Source: ASV31 sp965229765
GTDB taxonomy: Bacteria; Pseudomonadota; Alphaproteobacteria; Rhodobacterales; Rhodobacteraceae
Length of the DNA: 64,000 nt
Assembly (NCBI GenBank): GCA_965229765.1
Contig: CBDDJT010000003.1
Location: 62,001-126,000 of the forward strand
Reading direction: 5' to 3'
This document shows, piece after piece, positions 45,415 through 53,349 of this stretch. Both the position numbers and the translations under genes were made by a program. The stretch's first letter is position 1. Every line of letters begins with the position of its first letter. A model generated the notes under the pieces. That model searched no databases and was not told the DNA's origin. It worked only from the letters and a program-made list of their open reading frames with translations.

Positions 45415-46203
45415 TTACTTTGCGACCAGCGCGAGCGCGCGGATCGGGCTGCCGGTGCCGCGCGCGATCTTCAGCGGGGCGCAGACCATGATCGCACCCT
45501 TGGCGGGCAGCTTGTCGAGGTTGGCAAGGCTTGCCAGACCGAAGCAGTTGTCGCGGTGCAGCAGGTTGTGCGCGGGGAACGGCGGGGTCATGCCGCCGGC
45601 CTGGCCTGCGTCCGTGCCGATGCACTGGCTGCCCCAGCCCACGATCTTCCTGGACAGAAGATATTCCACGCAGTCGGGGGTCGGCCCGGGGCTGTGCGGG
45701 CCGGTTTCGTCGGCGTTGAGGAACAGGTTCTCGTCATGGGCGCGCTTGTCCCAGTCGGTGCGCATCACCACCCATTCGCCTTCGCCGATCTCGCCATGCT
45801 CTGCCTCCCAGGCTTTCACGTGGTCGGCGGTCAGCAGGAAATCGGGGTTCTCGGTCGATTCCTTCGAGCAGTCGATGACGTTCACAGGCGCCACGACGCG
45901 CTGAAGATTCAGCGTGTCGGTATACCCGTCCTCATAGTCCTTGCCGGTGATCCAGTGATGCGGAGCGTCGAAATGGGTGCCCGAGTGCTCGCCCAGGACC
46001 AGCCAGTTCCAGGCGAAGAACGGGCCGTCGTTGTCATATTCGCTGATCTTGTGGATTTCGATCTTCGGGGTGTTCTTGGCGAAATCCGGCGGCAGTTGCA
46101 GGATCGGCGTGTCGGGGCCGAGACGGCCCGAGCAATCGACGACCTCGATTTCGCCGGTCAGAAGCTTGGCGCCGAGATCGGCAAGCGTGGCGGATGCGGA
46201 CAT
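45415..46203 (-). CDS. cyclase-family hydrolase, candidate kynurenine formamidase
   Basis: A 262-residue metal hydrolase of the cyclase family (PF04199), the family of bacterial KynB, which deformylates N-formylkynurenine. The metal-binding motif is HSGTHFDAPHHW (residues 73-84). It is longer than typical KynB (about 210). Start ATG 46201-46203; the much longer open frame upstream is an antisense shadow. With kynA in the neighbouring operon, the formamidase role is plausible; hydrolysis of another cyclic or acyl substrate is the alternative. Confidence 0.8.
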   Translation of the reverse strand: MSASATLADLGAKLLTGEIEVVDCSGRLGPDTPILQLPPDFAKNTPKIEIHKISEYDNDGPFFAWNWLVLGEHSGTHFDAPHHWITGKDYEDGYTDTLNLQRVVAPVNVIDCSKESTENPDFLLTADHVKAWEAEHGEIGEGEWVVMRTDWDKRAHDENLFLNADETGPHSPGPTPDCVEYLLSRKIVGWGSQCIGTDAGQAGGMTPPFPAHNLLHRDNCFGLASLANLDKLPAKGAIMVCAPLKIARGTGSPIRALALVAK

Positions 46204-46308
46204 GGATGGGTCTCCCTGGTGTCTTGGTTTTGGCCGGAGAGTAGACAGAAAAATATGCGCATGCAAATATCGGATCGCAAAATTCGAGGGCAGAGGCAGG
46301 GGGCGGCG
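46204..46308. promoter_or_regulatory. divergent promoter region
   Basis: A 105-bp gap between the cyclase gene (-) and the flavoprotein gene (+). It is AT-rich in the middle and contains ATATGCGCATGCAAATAT (46253-46270), an imperfect palindrome, then CGGATCGCAAAATTCG. A probable binding site for the nearby MarR protein. Confidence 0.45.
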
Positions 46309-47880
46309 ATGACGGATGCCATCGTGATCGGGGCGGGCATCAACGGGCTGGCGGCGGCGGCGACGCTGGCGCTGAAAGGCTGGAAGGTGGCCGTGTTCGA
46401 GCGGTCCGAGCGGCCGGGCGGCGCGGCCAAGACGCTTGAACTGACGCTGCCGGGGTTCCGGCACGACTGGGGGGCGTTGAACCTGTCGCTCTTTGCGGGT
46501 TCGGCGTTTCATCAGCAGAACGCGGGCCTGCTGGCCGAACACGGGCTGGAATTCGTCCCGGCAAAGGACTGTTTTTCCAGCGCCTTTCCGGACGGGCGCT
46601 GGCTGGGCGTATCGACCGATCCGGCAATCACCACTGCACGGATCGGCGGCTTTTCGAGAGCTGATGCGGCGGCGTGGCAGACCATGCTGGAGGGCTTTGG
46701 CGCCGACGCGCCGCACATCTTCTCGGTGCTGGGCAGCCCGATGACGCCGCGCTCGGCGCTGCACACGGCATGGAAGATCTGGCGCGCGCGCGACGCGGCC
46801 TTCCTGGCGCGGCTGGTGCGGTTGCTGATCCAGACGCCGCGCGCCTTTCTCGACGAGCATTTCGAGAGCGACCACGTCAAGGCCACGCTGGCGGCCTGGG
46901 GGATGCATCTCGATTTTCCGCCTGACCAGGCCGGCGGCGCGCTGTTCCCGTACCTGGAGGCGATGGCCAACCAGTCCTTCGGCATGGTGATCGGCAAGGG
47001 CGGCGCGGACAGCATGATCGGCGCGCTGGTGCGCCTGATCGAGGCGCGGGGCGGCACGGTGGAGTGCGGCGTCGCGGTGACGGGCGTGACCACGGCGGCG
47101 GGCGCGGCAACGGGCGTGACGCTGGCCGACGGGCGCAGCGTCAAGGCGCGCCGGGCGGTGATCGCCAACACCACCCCCAAGGCGCTGGTCGATGGCCTGC
47201 TGGGCGGCGGATCGGGCCGTTCGGGCTTTGACGCGGGCGCGCGTTCCTTCCGCCACGGGCCCGGCACGATGATGCTGCACCTTGCGATGGACGGGCTGCC
47301 GGACTGGGCGGCGGGGGCCGAACTGAAGCGGTTCGCCTATGTCCACCTCGCCCCCAGCCTGCGGCAGATGGCCAATGCCTATACCGACGCGATGGCCGGG
47401 CTTCTGCCCGCCGAGCCGGTGCTGGTGGTGGGCCAGCCCACCGCCATCGACCCGAGCCGCGCGCCCGCGGGCAAGCATACGCTTTGGGTGCAGGTGCGCG
47501 TGGTGCCCGGAACGATCCAGGGAGACGCGGCCGGACAGATCACAGCGCGGGACTGGACCGAGGCGAAGGACGCGATGGCCGAGCGCGTGCTGGACATCAT
47601 CGAGCGGTATGCCCCGGGCACGCGGGCCAGGATCCTTGGCCGGGCGGTGATATCACCCGCGGACCTTGAGGCCGACAACCCCAACCTTGTGGGCGGCGAC
47701 CAGATTTCCGGCAGCCATCATCCCAGCCAGAACTTCCTGTTCCGCCCAATAACGGGGTGGTCGGACTGGACGACGCCGGTGTCACGGCTTTACCTTGTGG
47801 GGGCCAGCACATGGCCGGGCGCGGGTGTCGGCGCGGGATCGGGCAGCATGCTGGCCGACCGCATCGCGCGGCGGCGGTAG
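46309..47880 (+). CDS. phytoene-desaturase-like FAD oxidoreductase (paralogue 2)
   Basis: A 523-residue flavoprotein homologous to the one at 43815-45383. VIGAGINGLAAAATLALKGW and ERSERPGGAAKTLEL form the FAD-binding start, and VGASTWPGAGVGAGSGSML the end; QPTAIDPSRAP and SPADLEADNPNLVGGD are shared blocks. ATG 46309 fits the N-terminal FAD strand; the long frame before it is a shadow. It is divergent from the cyclase gene. Substrate unknown; the pair may act as a heteromer or on successive intermediates. Confidence 0.85.
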   Translation: MTDAIVIGAGINGLAAAATLALKGWKVAVFERSERPGGAAKTLELTLPGFRHDWGALNLSLFAGSAFHQQNAGLLAEHGLEFVPAKDCFSSAFPDGRWLGVSTDPAITTARIGGFSRADAAAWQTMLEGFGADAPHIFSVLGSPMTPRSALHTAWKIWRARDAAFLARLVRLLIQTPRAFLDEHFESDHVKATLAAWGMHLDFPPDQAGGALFPYLEAMANQSFGMVIGKGGADSMIGALVRLIEARGGTVECGVAVTGVTTAAGAATGVTLADGRSVKARRAVIANTTPKALVDGLLGGGSGRSGFDAGARSFRHGPGTMMLHLAMDGLPDWAAGAELKRFAYVHLAPSLRQMANAYTDAMAGLLPAEPVLVVGQPTAIDPSRAPAGKHTLWVQVRVVPGTIQGDAAGQITARDWTEAKDAMAERVLDIIERYAPGTRARILGRAVISPADLEADNPNLVGGDQISGSHHPSQNFLFRPITGWSDWTTPVSRLYLVGASTWPGAGVGAGSGSMLADRIARRR

Positions 47881-47882
47881 GG

Positions 47883-47991
47883 GAAGCCGCTTCGAAGCGG
47901 CTTCAGCACGGGCCTTGCAAGGCCCGTGGCACGCGGTTTGAAAACCGCGTTCCCAAGGCGTTTCGAAACGCCTTGCACCCTTGGACAAGGG
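47883..47991. repeat. array of five tandem palindromes
   Basis: Five back-to-back inverted repeats follow the flavoprotein stop: 47883-47904 (arm GAAGCCGCTTC), 47907-47928 (arm CACGGGCCTTG), 47931-47950 (arm ACGCGGTTT), 47954-47975 (arm CAAGGCGTTTC) and 47978-47991 (arm CCCTTG). The first four are perfect. Their centres are about 24, 23, 24 and 20 bp apart. Sequences differ, but all four large ones have GC-rich outer arms and a TT..AA centre. No T-run follows. Confidence 0.9.
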
Positions 47992-48008
47992 CCGCCGGGA
48001 TATATGCA

Positions 48009-48036
48009 TTGACAAATTTCAAGCCTAAACTAACCT
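48009..48036 (+). promoter_or_regulatory. probable promoter and operator of the peptide transporter operon
   Basis: TTGACA (48009-48014) and TAACCT (48031-48036) are 16 bp apart. The spacer carries AAATTTCAAGCCTAAA, matching the operator-like word at 30995-31010 before the aromatic operon at 15 of 16 positions. Confidence 0.55.
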
Positions 48037-48131
48037 CGGACGGGTGAGCAGAAGGGCGGCAGGAACCGCCCCGGCTGAACAGGATCAATTCCGGCGGCGC
48101 CGGCGCCGCCACGCCAACTGCGGAGGTTTCC

Positions 48132-49658
48132 ATGACACTTACCAGACGTGCCCTGATGGGCTATGGGGCCGCGGGCCTCGGACTGGGCTTGCTGGGCGCT
48201 GCGCCCGCGCGCGCCCAGAGCGGCGAGCTTTCGATCGCCTACAACGTCAACCTGCCCTCCTGGGATCCCACGGTCGGGCCCTCGGCGGTGAACCCGACGA
48301 TCCAGGGCATCTACCAGTCTGTCTTCGACCAGTACATCAACCAGGAGCCCGACCTGGCCTTCACCGGCGGCTTGCTGACCGAATGGGGCTGGACCGACGA
48401 CAACACCAGGATCCGCATGGTCGTGCGCGAGGGCGTGACCTGGCACAACGGCGATCCTTTCACCGCCGAGGACGTGGTGTGGTCGCTGGAACGTGCGGGC
48501 GCGGCGGAGACCGGCAACCCGATCCAATTCGTGTGGTCGAAGATCGGCAACTATGCCATTGACGGCAATGTGATTACCGCCGACGTGCTGTCGTTCGAGC
48601 CGACACTGTTCAAGTGGATGGGCTTCCTTACGGGTTATGTCCTGCCGAAAAAATACTACGAGGAAGTGGGCGCCGAGGGCTTCGAGGCCGCGCCGATCGG
48701 GACCGGCCCCTACATGGTCGACCGGTTCGAGCGCAACGCCTTCCTGACGCTGAAGGCCAACCCGGACTACTGGGGCGGCGCGCCGGCTTACGAGACGGTG
48801 ACGCTGAAGTTCGTGACCGACGCCTCGTCCCGCGTGGCCGAGGTGGAATCGGGCGCCAGCCACATCACGCTGGAGATCCCCTACGAGGAATACGACCGCC
48901 TGCGCGGCAAGGACGGGCTGACCGGCACCACCACGCCCGTCAGCGACATCGCGATGATCTTCATCAACGATGTCGATCCGATGCTGGACCGCAACGTGCG
49001 GCTGGCGATGCACCATGCCATCGACAAGCAGGCCATCGTGGATCGTCTTCTGTCGGGCTACGGCATCCCGATCGACACGTTGCAGACGCCGGAATACGCC
49101 GCCTATGACGCCTCGATCACCGTGGGCTACGATCCCGAGAAGGCCAAGGCGCTTCTGGCCGAGTCGGGCTTTGGCCCGGACAACCCGGTGCGCTTCAAGA
49201 TCCAGACAACCCGCGGCTTCAAGCCCAAGGATTACGAGATGATCCAGGCCATCGTGGGGCTGTGGCGCCGCGTGGGCATCGAAGCCGAGATCGAGGTCTA
49301 CGAGATCGCCAAGCACTTCGAGTTGCGCGCGGCCGACCAGCTGGCGCCGGCGGCGTTCTACAACTGGGGCAACTCTGTCGGCGATCCGGCAACGTCCACA
49401 GGCTTTGCGATGTTCGGCCCCAGCCCGCATTCGGTCTGGGACGGCGAGGACATGATCAACATGATCGCCCCGCTCTGGGGCGAGCCGGACGAGGCCAAGC
49501 GCATCGAGGGCTTCAAGGCCGTGGACCGCAAGATCGCCGAGGACGGGCTGGTCATTCCGCTGATCCAGTATGTCCAGCCGATCGTCCATTCCACCGATGT
49601 GGCGGTGACCCCGCATGTGTCGGGCGCGCTGCACCCGCACCGCGTGAAACCGGCCTGA
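48132..49658 (+). CDS. peptide/nickel-type ABC transporter substrate-binding protein
   Basis: A 508-residue periplasmic binding protein of family SBP_bac_5. The leader MTLTRRALMGYGAAGLGLGLLGAAPARA has a twin arginine and an ARA-Q cleavage site, so Tat export is possible. VREGVTWHNGDPFTAEDVVWSLER is the family signature. CGGAGG precedes the ATG. It heads a five-gene transporter operon beginning after the palindrome array. Ligand unknown; proximity to the kynurenine genes makes a tryptophan-derived or peptide ligand possible. Confidence 0.92.
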   Translation: MTLTRRALMGYGAAGLGLGLLGAAPARAQSGELSIAYNVNLPSWDPTVGPSAVNPTIQGIYQSVFDQYINQEPDLAFTGGLLTEWGWTDDNTRIRMVVREGVTWHNGDPFTAEDVVWSLERAGAAETGNPIQFVWSKIGNYAIDGNVITADVLSFEPTLFKWMGFLTGYVLPKKYYEEVGAEGFEAAPIGTGPYMVDRFERNAFLTLKANPDYWGGAPAYETVTLKFVTDASSRVAEVESGASHITLEIPYEEYDRLRGKDGLTGTTTPVSDIAMIFINDVDPMLDRNVRLAMHHAIDKQAIVDRLLSGYGIPIDTLQTPEYAAYDASITVGYDPEKAKALLAESGFGPDNPVRFKIQTTRGFKPKDYEMIQAIVGLWRRVGIEAEIEVYEIAKHFELRAADQLAPAAFYNWGNSVGDPATSTGFAMFGPSPHSVWDGEDMINMIAPLWGEPDEAKRIEGFKAVDRKIAEDGLVIPLIQYVQPIVHSTDVAVTPHVSGALHPHRVKPA

Positions 49659-49666
49659 TCCCGACA

Positions 49667-49690
49667 GCGGCGGGCCTGCGGGCCCGCCGC
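49667..49690 (+). promoter_or_regulatory. stem-loop between binding-protein and permease genes
   Basis: GCGGCGGGCC (49667-49676) pairs perfectly with GGCCCGCCGC (49681-49690) around TGCG. It lies 8 bp after the binding-protein stop with no T-run, parallel to the aglE-aglF hairpin; it probably stabilises the upstream message. Confidence 0.75.
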
Positions 49691-49722
49691 CTGCCCCATC
49701 TTCCCGCGAGGCCCTGCCCGAG

Positions 49723-50730
49723 ATGACCGCGCGCGCCGCGCTTTCCCGCCTGTTGACGACCCTCGTCACGCTGTTCGGTGTCGCGGTGGTGGTTTTTGTG
49801 GTGATCCGCGTGGCGCCGGGCGACCCCATCGCGATGATGCTGCCGCCGGGCGCGACCGACGCCGACATCGACCGGCTGCGCGCGCTGTACGGGCTGGACA
49901 AGTCGATATTCCAGCAGTTCTGGATCTGGGTCGGCGGCATCCTGCGAGGCGATTTCGGCACGTCGATATCGCTTCGGCAGGACGTGTTGCAGATCGTGCT
50001 GGGCCGGCTGCCCGCGACGCTGGAACTGGCGACGCTGGCGCTGGTGATGGCGGTGGTGCTGGGTGGCGCACTGGCGGTCATCGGCACGCTGCGCCGGGCG
50101 CGGCGGACGGAAACGGCGATCGACCTGTGGAACGGGATGACGCTTTCGATCCCGGATTTCCTTTGGGGCCTGATCTTCATCCTTGTGCTTGGTGTCGTGA
50201 TCCCGCTGTTCCCGGTATCTGGGCGGATCTCTCCGCAGCTGGACCCGGGGTACCTGACGAATTTCCTGCTGCTCGAAGCGCTGATCCGGTTCGACGGGAC
50301 GGTGATCGCGGACCTGTTGCGGCACATGACGCTGCCGGCGCTGGCGCTGGCGCTGCCCCTGTCGGCGATCATCGCGCAGGTGCTGAAGCAGTCGCTGAAA
50401 GAGGTCATGCACCTGGATTACGTGATGCTGGCCAAGGCCAAGGGGTTTTCCGAGGTCGCGGTGATCTTCCGCGAGGCGCTGCGCAACGCGGTGCTGCCCA
50501 CGCTGACGCTGGTGGGGGTGCAGTTCACCTTCCTGATCGGCGGCACGGTGATCGTGGAAAAGCTGTTTTCCTACCAAGGCCTTGGAAACCTTGCCATCGA
50601 CGCGGTCATCAACCGCGACCTGCCGCTGATCCAGGGGATCGTGCTTCTGTTCTCGGTCCTCTTCATCGCGATAAACCTGTTGGTGGACCTGGCTTACGCC
50701 GTGCTGAACCCGAGGCTGCGGAATGGATAG
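49723..50730 (+). CDS. ABC transporter permease (DppB/OppB type)
   Basis: A 335-residue inner-membrane permease with about six helices. The N-terminal LTTLVTLFGVAVVVFVVIRVAPGDP is the classic DppB start, and the EAA loop region MLAKAKGFSEVAVIFREALRNAVLPT is clear. Its end overlaps the next permease by 8 bp. Confidence 0.93.
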   Translation: MTARAALSRLLTTLVTLFGVAVVVFVVIRVAPGDPIAMMLPPGATDADIDRLRALYGLDKSIFQQFWIWVGGILRGDFGTSISLRQDVLQIVLGRLPATLELATLALVMAVVLGGALAVIGTLRRARRTETAIDLWNGMTLSIPDFLWGLIFILVLGVVIPLFPVSGRISPQLDPGYLTNFLLLEALIRFDGTVIADLLRHMTLPALALALPLSAIIAQVLKQSLKEVMHLDYVMLAKAKGFSEVAVIFREALRNAVLPTLTLVGVQFTFLIGGTVIVEKLFSYQGLGNLAIDAVINRDLPLIQGIVLLFSVLFIAINLLVDLAYAVLNPRLRNG

Positions 50731-51550
50731 ATCCTTGATCCGGCTTTGGCTGGCGGGGGGCTGGCTGGGTCTTCTGGTGCTTATGGCGGTCTTTGCGCCG
50801 CTGATCGCGCCGCAGGATCCGCTGGCGCAGGACCTGTTTCTTGAACGCCTGCCGCCGGCCTGGGTGGACGGGGCGGAGCCGGAATACCTTCTGGGGACCG
50901 ACAGCCTTGGGCGGGACGTACTGTCGCGCGTTATCTACGGCGCGCGCATCGCGCTGATCGTGGCGGTTCTGGCGGGGGGCGCGGCCTGCCTGATCGGCAC
51001 CACGCTGGGCCTCTTGGCGGGATACTACCGGGGCTGGGTGGACACGGTGATCTCGCGCATCGTCGACATCTGGATGAGCTTTCCGCCGGTTCTCTTCGCG
51101 ATCCTGCTGGTGGCGGTGCTGGGCACGGGGCTGCATTCGGTCATCATTGCCATCGCCGTGATCGACTGGACGCGGTTCTGCCGGGTGGTGCGGGCGGAAA
51201 CCATGCAGCAGGCCCGCATGGAATACGTCGAAAGCGCGCTGGTCTACGGGCGGTCACGCCTTGGCACGCTGGTGAAAGAGGTGCTGCCGAACGTCCTGCC
51301 CACCATCGGGGTGCTGTTGTCGCTGGAAATGGGGATCGCGGTGATCGTCGAGGCGATCCTGAGCTTCGTGAACCTGTCGATCCCCACCGACGACCCGACA
51401 TGGGGCGGCATGATCGCCGAGGGGCGCACGCAAATTCATTTCGCGCCCTGGGTGCTGGTCGTGCCCATGATCTTTCTCTTCCTGACGGTCCTCAGCTTCA
51501 GCCAGTTCGGCGAGGGCATGAAGGACCGCTTTGACCCGGTGCTGCGATGA
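50723..51550 (+). CDS. ABC transporter permease (DppC/OppC type)
   Basis: A 275-residue permease. LLGTDSLGRDVLSRVIYGARIAL is the DppC hallmark, and the EAA loop ARMEYVESALVYGRSRLGTLVKEVLPN contacts the ATPases. It overlaps both neighbours (8 bp upstream, 4 bp downstream), so the four transport genes are translationally coupled. Confidence 0.94.
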   Translation: MDRSLIRLWLAGGWLGLLVLMAVFAPLIAPQDPLAQDLFLERLPPAWVDGAEPEYLLGTDSLGRDVLSRVIYGARIALIVAVLAGGAACLIGTTLGLLAGYYRGWVDTVISRIVDIWMSFPPVLFAILLVAVLGTGLHSVIIAIAVIDWTRFCRVVRAETMQQARMEYVESALVYGRSRLGTLVKEVLPNVLPTIGVLLSLEMGIAVIVEAILSFVNLSIPTDDPTWGGMIAEGRTQIHFAPWVLVVPMIFLFLTVLSFSQFGEGMKDRFDPVLR

Positions 51551-52434
51551 GCGCGTTTCTGGAGATCGAGGGGCTGACCGTGCGGCTGGCGCGTGGCGGC
51601 CCGCGGCTCTTGCGCGACGTGTCCCTGTCGGTGGAGCGGCAGGAGGTGCACGGGCTGGTCGGTGAAAGCGGCGCAGGCAAGTCCATGATCGGCAAGGCGA
51701 TTGCCGGGCTTCTGCCGCGCGCGGTCGAGGTGACGGCGGGCGCGATCCGGCTGGATGGTGCCGACCTTCTGACGATGCGTCCCGCAGCGCGAAGGCGGCT
51801 GATCGGGGCGAAGACGGCAATCATTCCGCAGGACCCGCTGACGGCGCTGAACCCGTGCCGTCGGATCGGCGGGCAGATCACCGACCGGCTGATCCGCACG
51901 CTGGGATGGGACGCGGGCCGGGCGGTGACACGCGCGCGCGAGATGCTGGACGAAGTGCATATCCGCGACCCCGGGCGCGTGCTGCGGGCCTATCCGCACG
52001 AGTTGTCGGGGGGGATGCGCCAGCGCGTGCTGATCGCCGCCGCCTTTGCCGCCGAGCCCGAGTTGATCATCGCGGACGAGCCGACGACGGCGCTGGACGT
52101 GACGGTGCAGAAACAGATCCTGAGGCTGATCGCCGAGATGCAGGACAGGCACCACACGGCAATGCTCTTCGTGACCCATGACATGGGAGTGGTGGCGAAG
52201 ATTTGTCAAAATGTTTCCGTGCTTTACGCCGGCAAGATGATGCACACGGGCAGCGCGCGGGCCCTGTTCTCGGGCGCGGCGACGCATCCCTATGCCGAGG
52301 CGCTGATCGCTGCAACGCCGCGGTTCGACCGGCCCGGGGAGTCGCTTCTGCCGGTGCCCGCCGAAGTGACCGAGGCGCTCGATGCAGAGATCGCCGCGGA
52401 CGATGCCGCGTGGAGGGCCGGACATGCCGCCTGA
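51547..52434 (+). CDS. ABC transporter ATP-binding protein (DppD/OppD type)
   Basis: A 295-residue ATPase. Walker A GESGAGKSM carries methionine where threonine or serine is usual. Q-loop IIPQDPLTALNPCRR, signature LSGGMRQRV, Walker B LIIADEPTTALDVT and the H-loop FVTHDMGVV are present. A single cysteine in the Q-loop neighbourhood does not look like the DppD iron-sulfur motif. ATG overlaps the permease stop by 4 bp. Confidence 0.93.
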   Translation: MSAFLEIEGLTVRLARGGPRLLRDVSLSVERQEVHGLVGESGAGKSMIGKAIAGLLPRAVEVTAGAIRLDGADLLTMRPAARRRLIGAKTAIIPQDPLTALNPCRRIGGQITDRLIRTLGWDAGRAVTRAREMLDEVHIRDPGRVLRAYPHELSGGMRQRVLIAAAFAAEPELIIADEPTTALDVTVQKQILRLIAEMQDRHHTAMLFVTHDMGVVAKICQNVSVLYAGKMMHTGSARALFSGAATHPYAEALIAATPRFDRPGESLLPVPAEVTEALDAEIAADDAAWRAGHAA

Positions 52435-53245
52435 ACCGCTGATCGAGGTGCGCGGCCTGCGGCTGAGCCTGCCGGACCTGAACGCGAAACCGCTGTTCGG
52501 GGCGCCGCCCCGGATCGAGATCCTGAAGGGGCTGGATTTCGCCATTCCGCGCGGGGCGATCACCGGAATTGTCGGCGAAAGCGGGTCGGGCAAGTCGACG
52601 CTGGGGCGCTGCCTCGTGCGTCTGTACCGGCCCACGGCGGGCGAGATCCTGTTCGACGGGCAGGATATCGCGCGGATGGAGGGGCCGGGGCTGGCGCGGC
52701 TGAGGCGCGATCTTCAGATGATCTTTCAGGACCCGATGTCATCGCTGAACCCGCGCCACCGGATCGGGCGGATCATCCGGGGGCCTTTGCAGGTCAACGG
52801 ATTGACGGACGATCTTGAGACAAGGGTGAGCGATGCGCTGCGCCATGCGCAACTGCCCGCGACGGCGGCGGCGCGCTACCCGCATCAACTGTCGGGCGGC
52901 CAGCGGCAGCGGGTGGGAATCGCGCGCGCCATCGCGCTGAACCCGCGCTTCATCGTGGCCGACGAGATCGTGTCGGGGCTGGATGTCTCGACCCAGGCGC
53001 AGATCATCACGCTGCTGGAACGCCTGGTGGCAGAGATGGGGCTGACCATGGCCTTCATCAGCCATGACCTGTCGGTGATCCGGCGGCTGTGTACCCATGT
53101 GATCGTCCTGCAGGGCGGCGAGATCGTGGAACAGGGCGAGACGGCGGCGATTTTCGAGGCGCCGGCGCATCCCTACACGCGAACCCTGCGCGACGCGATA
53201 CCGCTACCGGAGATCGACGAGACATGGCTGGCGGTTCCGGAGTGA
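52424..53245 (+). CDS. ABC transporter ATP-binding protein (DppF/OppF type)
   Basis: A 273-residue ATPase. Walker A GESGSGKSTLGRCLVRLY, Q-loop MIFQDPMSSLNPRH, signature LSGGQRQRV and Walker B FIVADEIVSGLDVS are present; the usual Pro after Glu is Ile. ATG 52424 overlaps the DppD-type gene by 11 bp; the frame extension to 52382 is rejected. Partner of the preceding ATPase. Confidence 0.93.
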   Translation: MPPEPLIEVRGLRLSLPDLNAKPLFGAPPRIEILKGLDFAIPRGAITGIVGESGSGKSTLGRCLVRLYRPTAGEILFDGQDIARMEGPGLARLRRDLQMIFQDPMSSLNPRHRIGRIIRGPLQVNGLTDDLETRVSDALRHAQLPATAAARYPHQLSGGQRQRVGIARAIALNPRFIVADEIVSGLDVSTQAQIITLLERLVAEMGLTMAFISHDLSVIRRLCTHVIVLQGGEIVEQGETAAIFEAPAHPYTRTLRDAIPLPEIDETWLAVPE

Positions 53246-53349
53246 ATTGGCATCGGAAATCATTGCACCCCACCGCCGTGCGGGGCCAAGCTGACAATCA
53301 CCAAGAACGGGGACGACCCCGCGCATCACATCCTCAGAGGAGTACTACA

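Noticed and set aside
45256..46308. Long N-terminal extension to the second flavoprotein
   Set aside because: It runs antisense through the KynB-like gene and the divergent promoter; the FAD motif begins right at ATG 46309.
47883..47991. CRISPR array
   Set aside because: The units are palindromes of different sequence with 2-3 bp gaps, not identical repeats with unique spacers; no cas genes are near.
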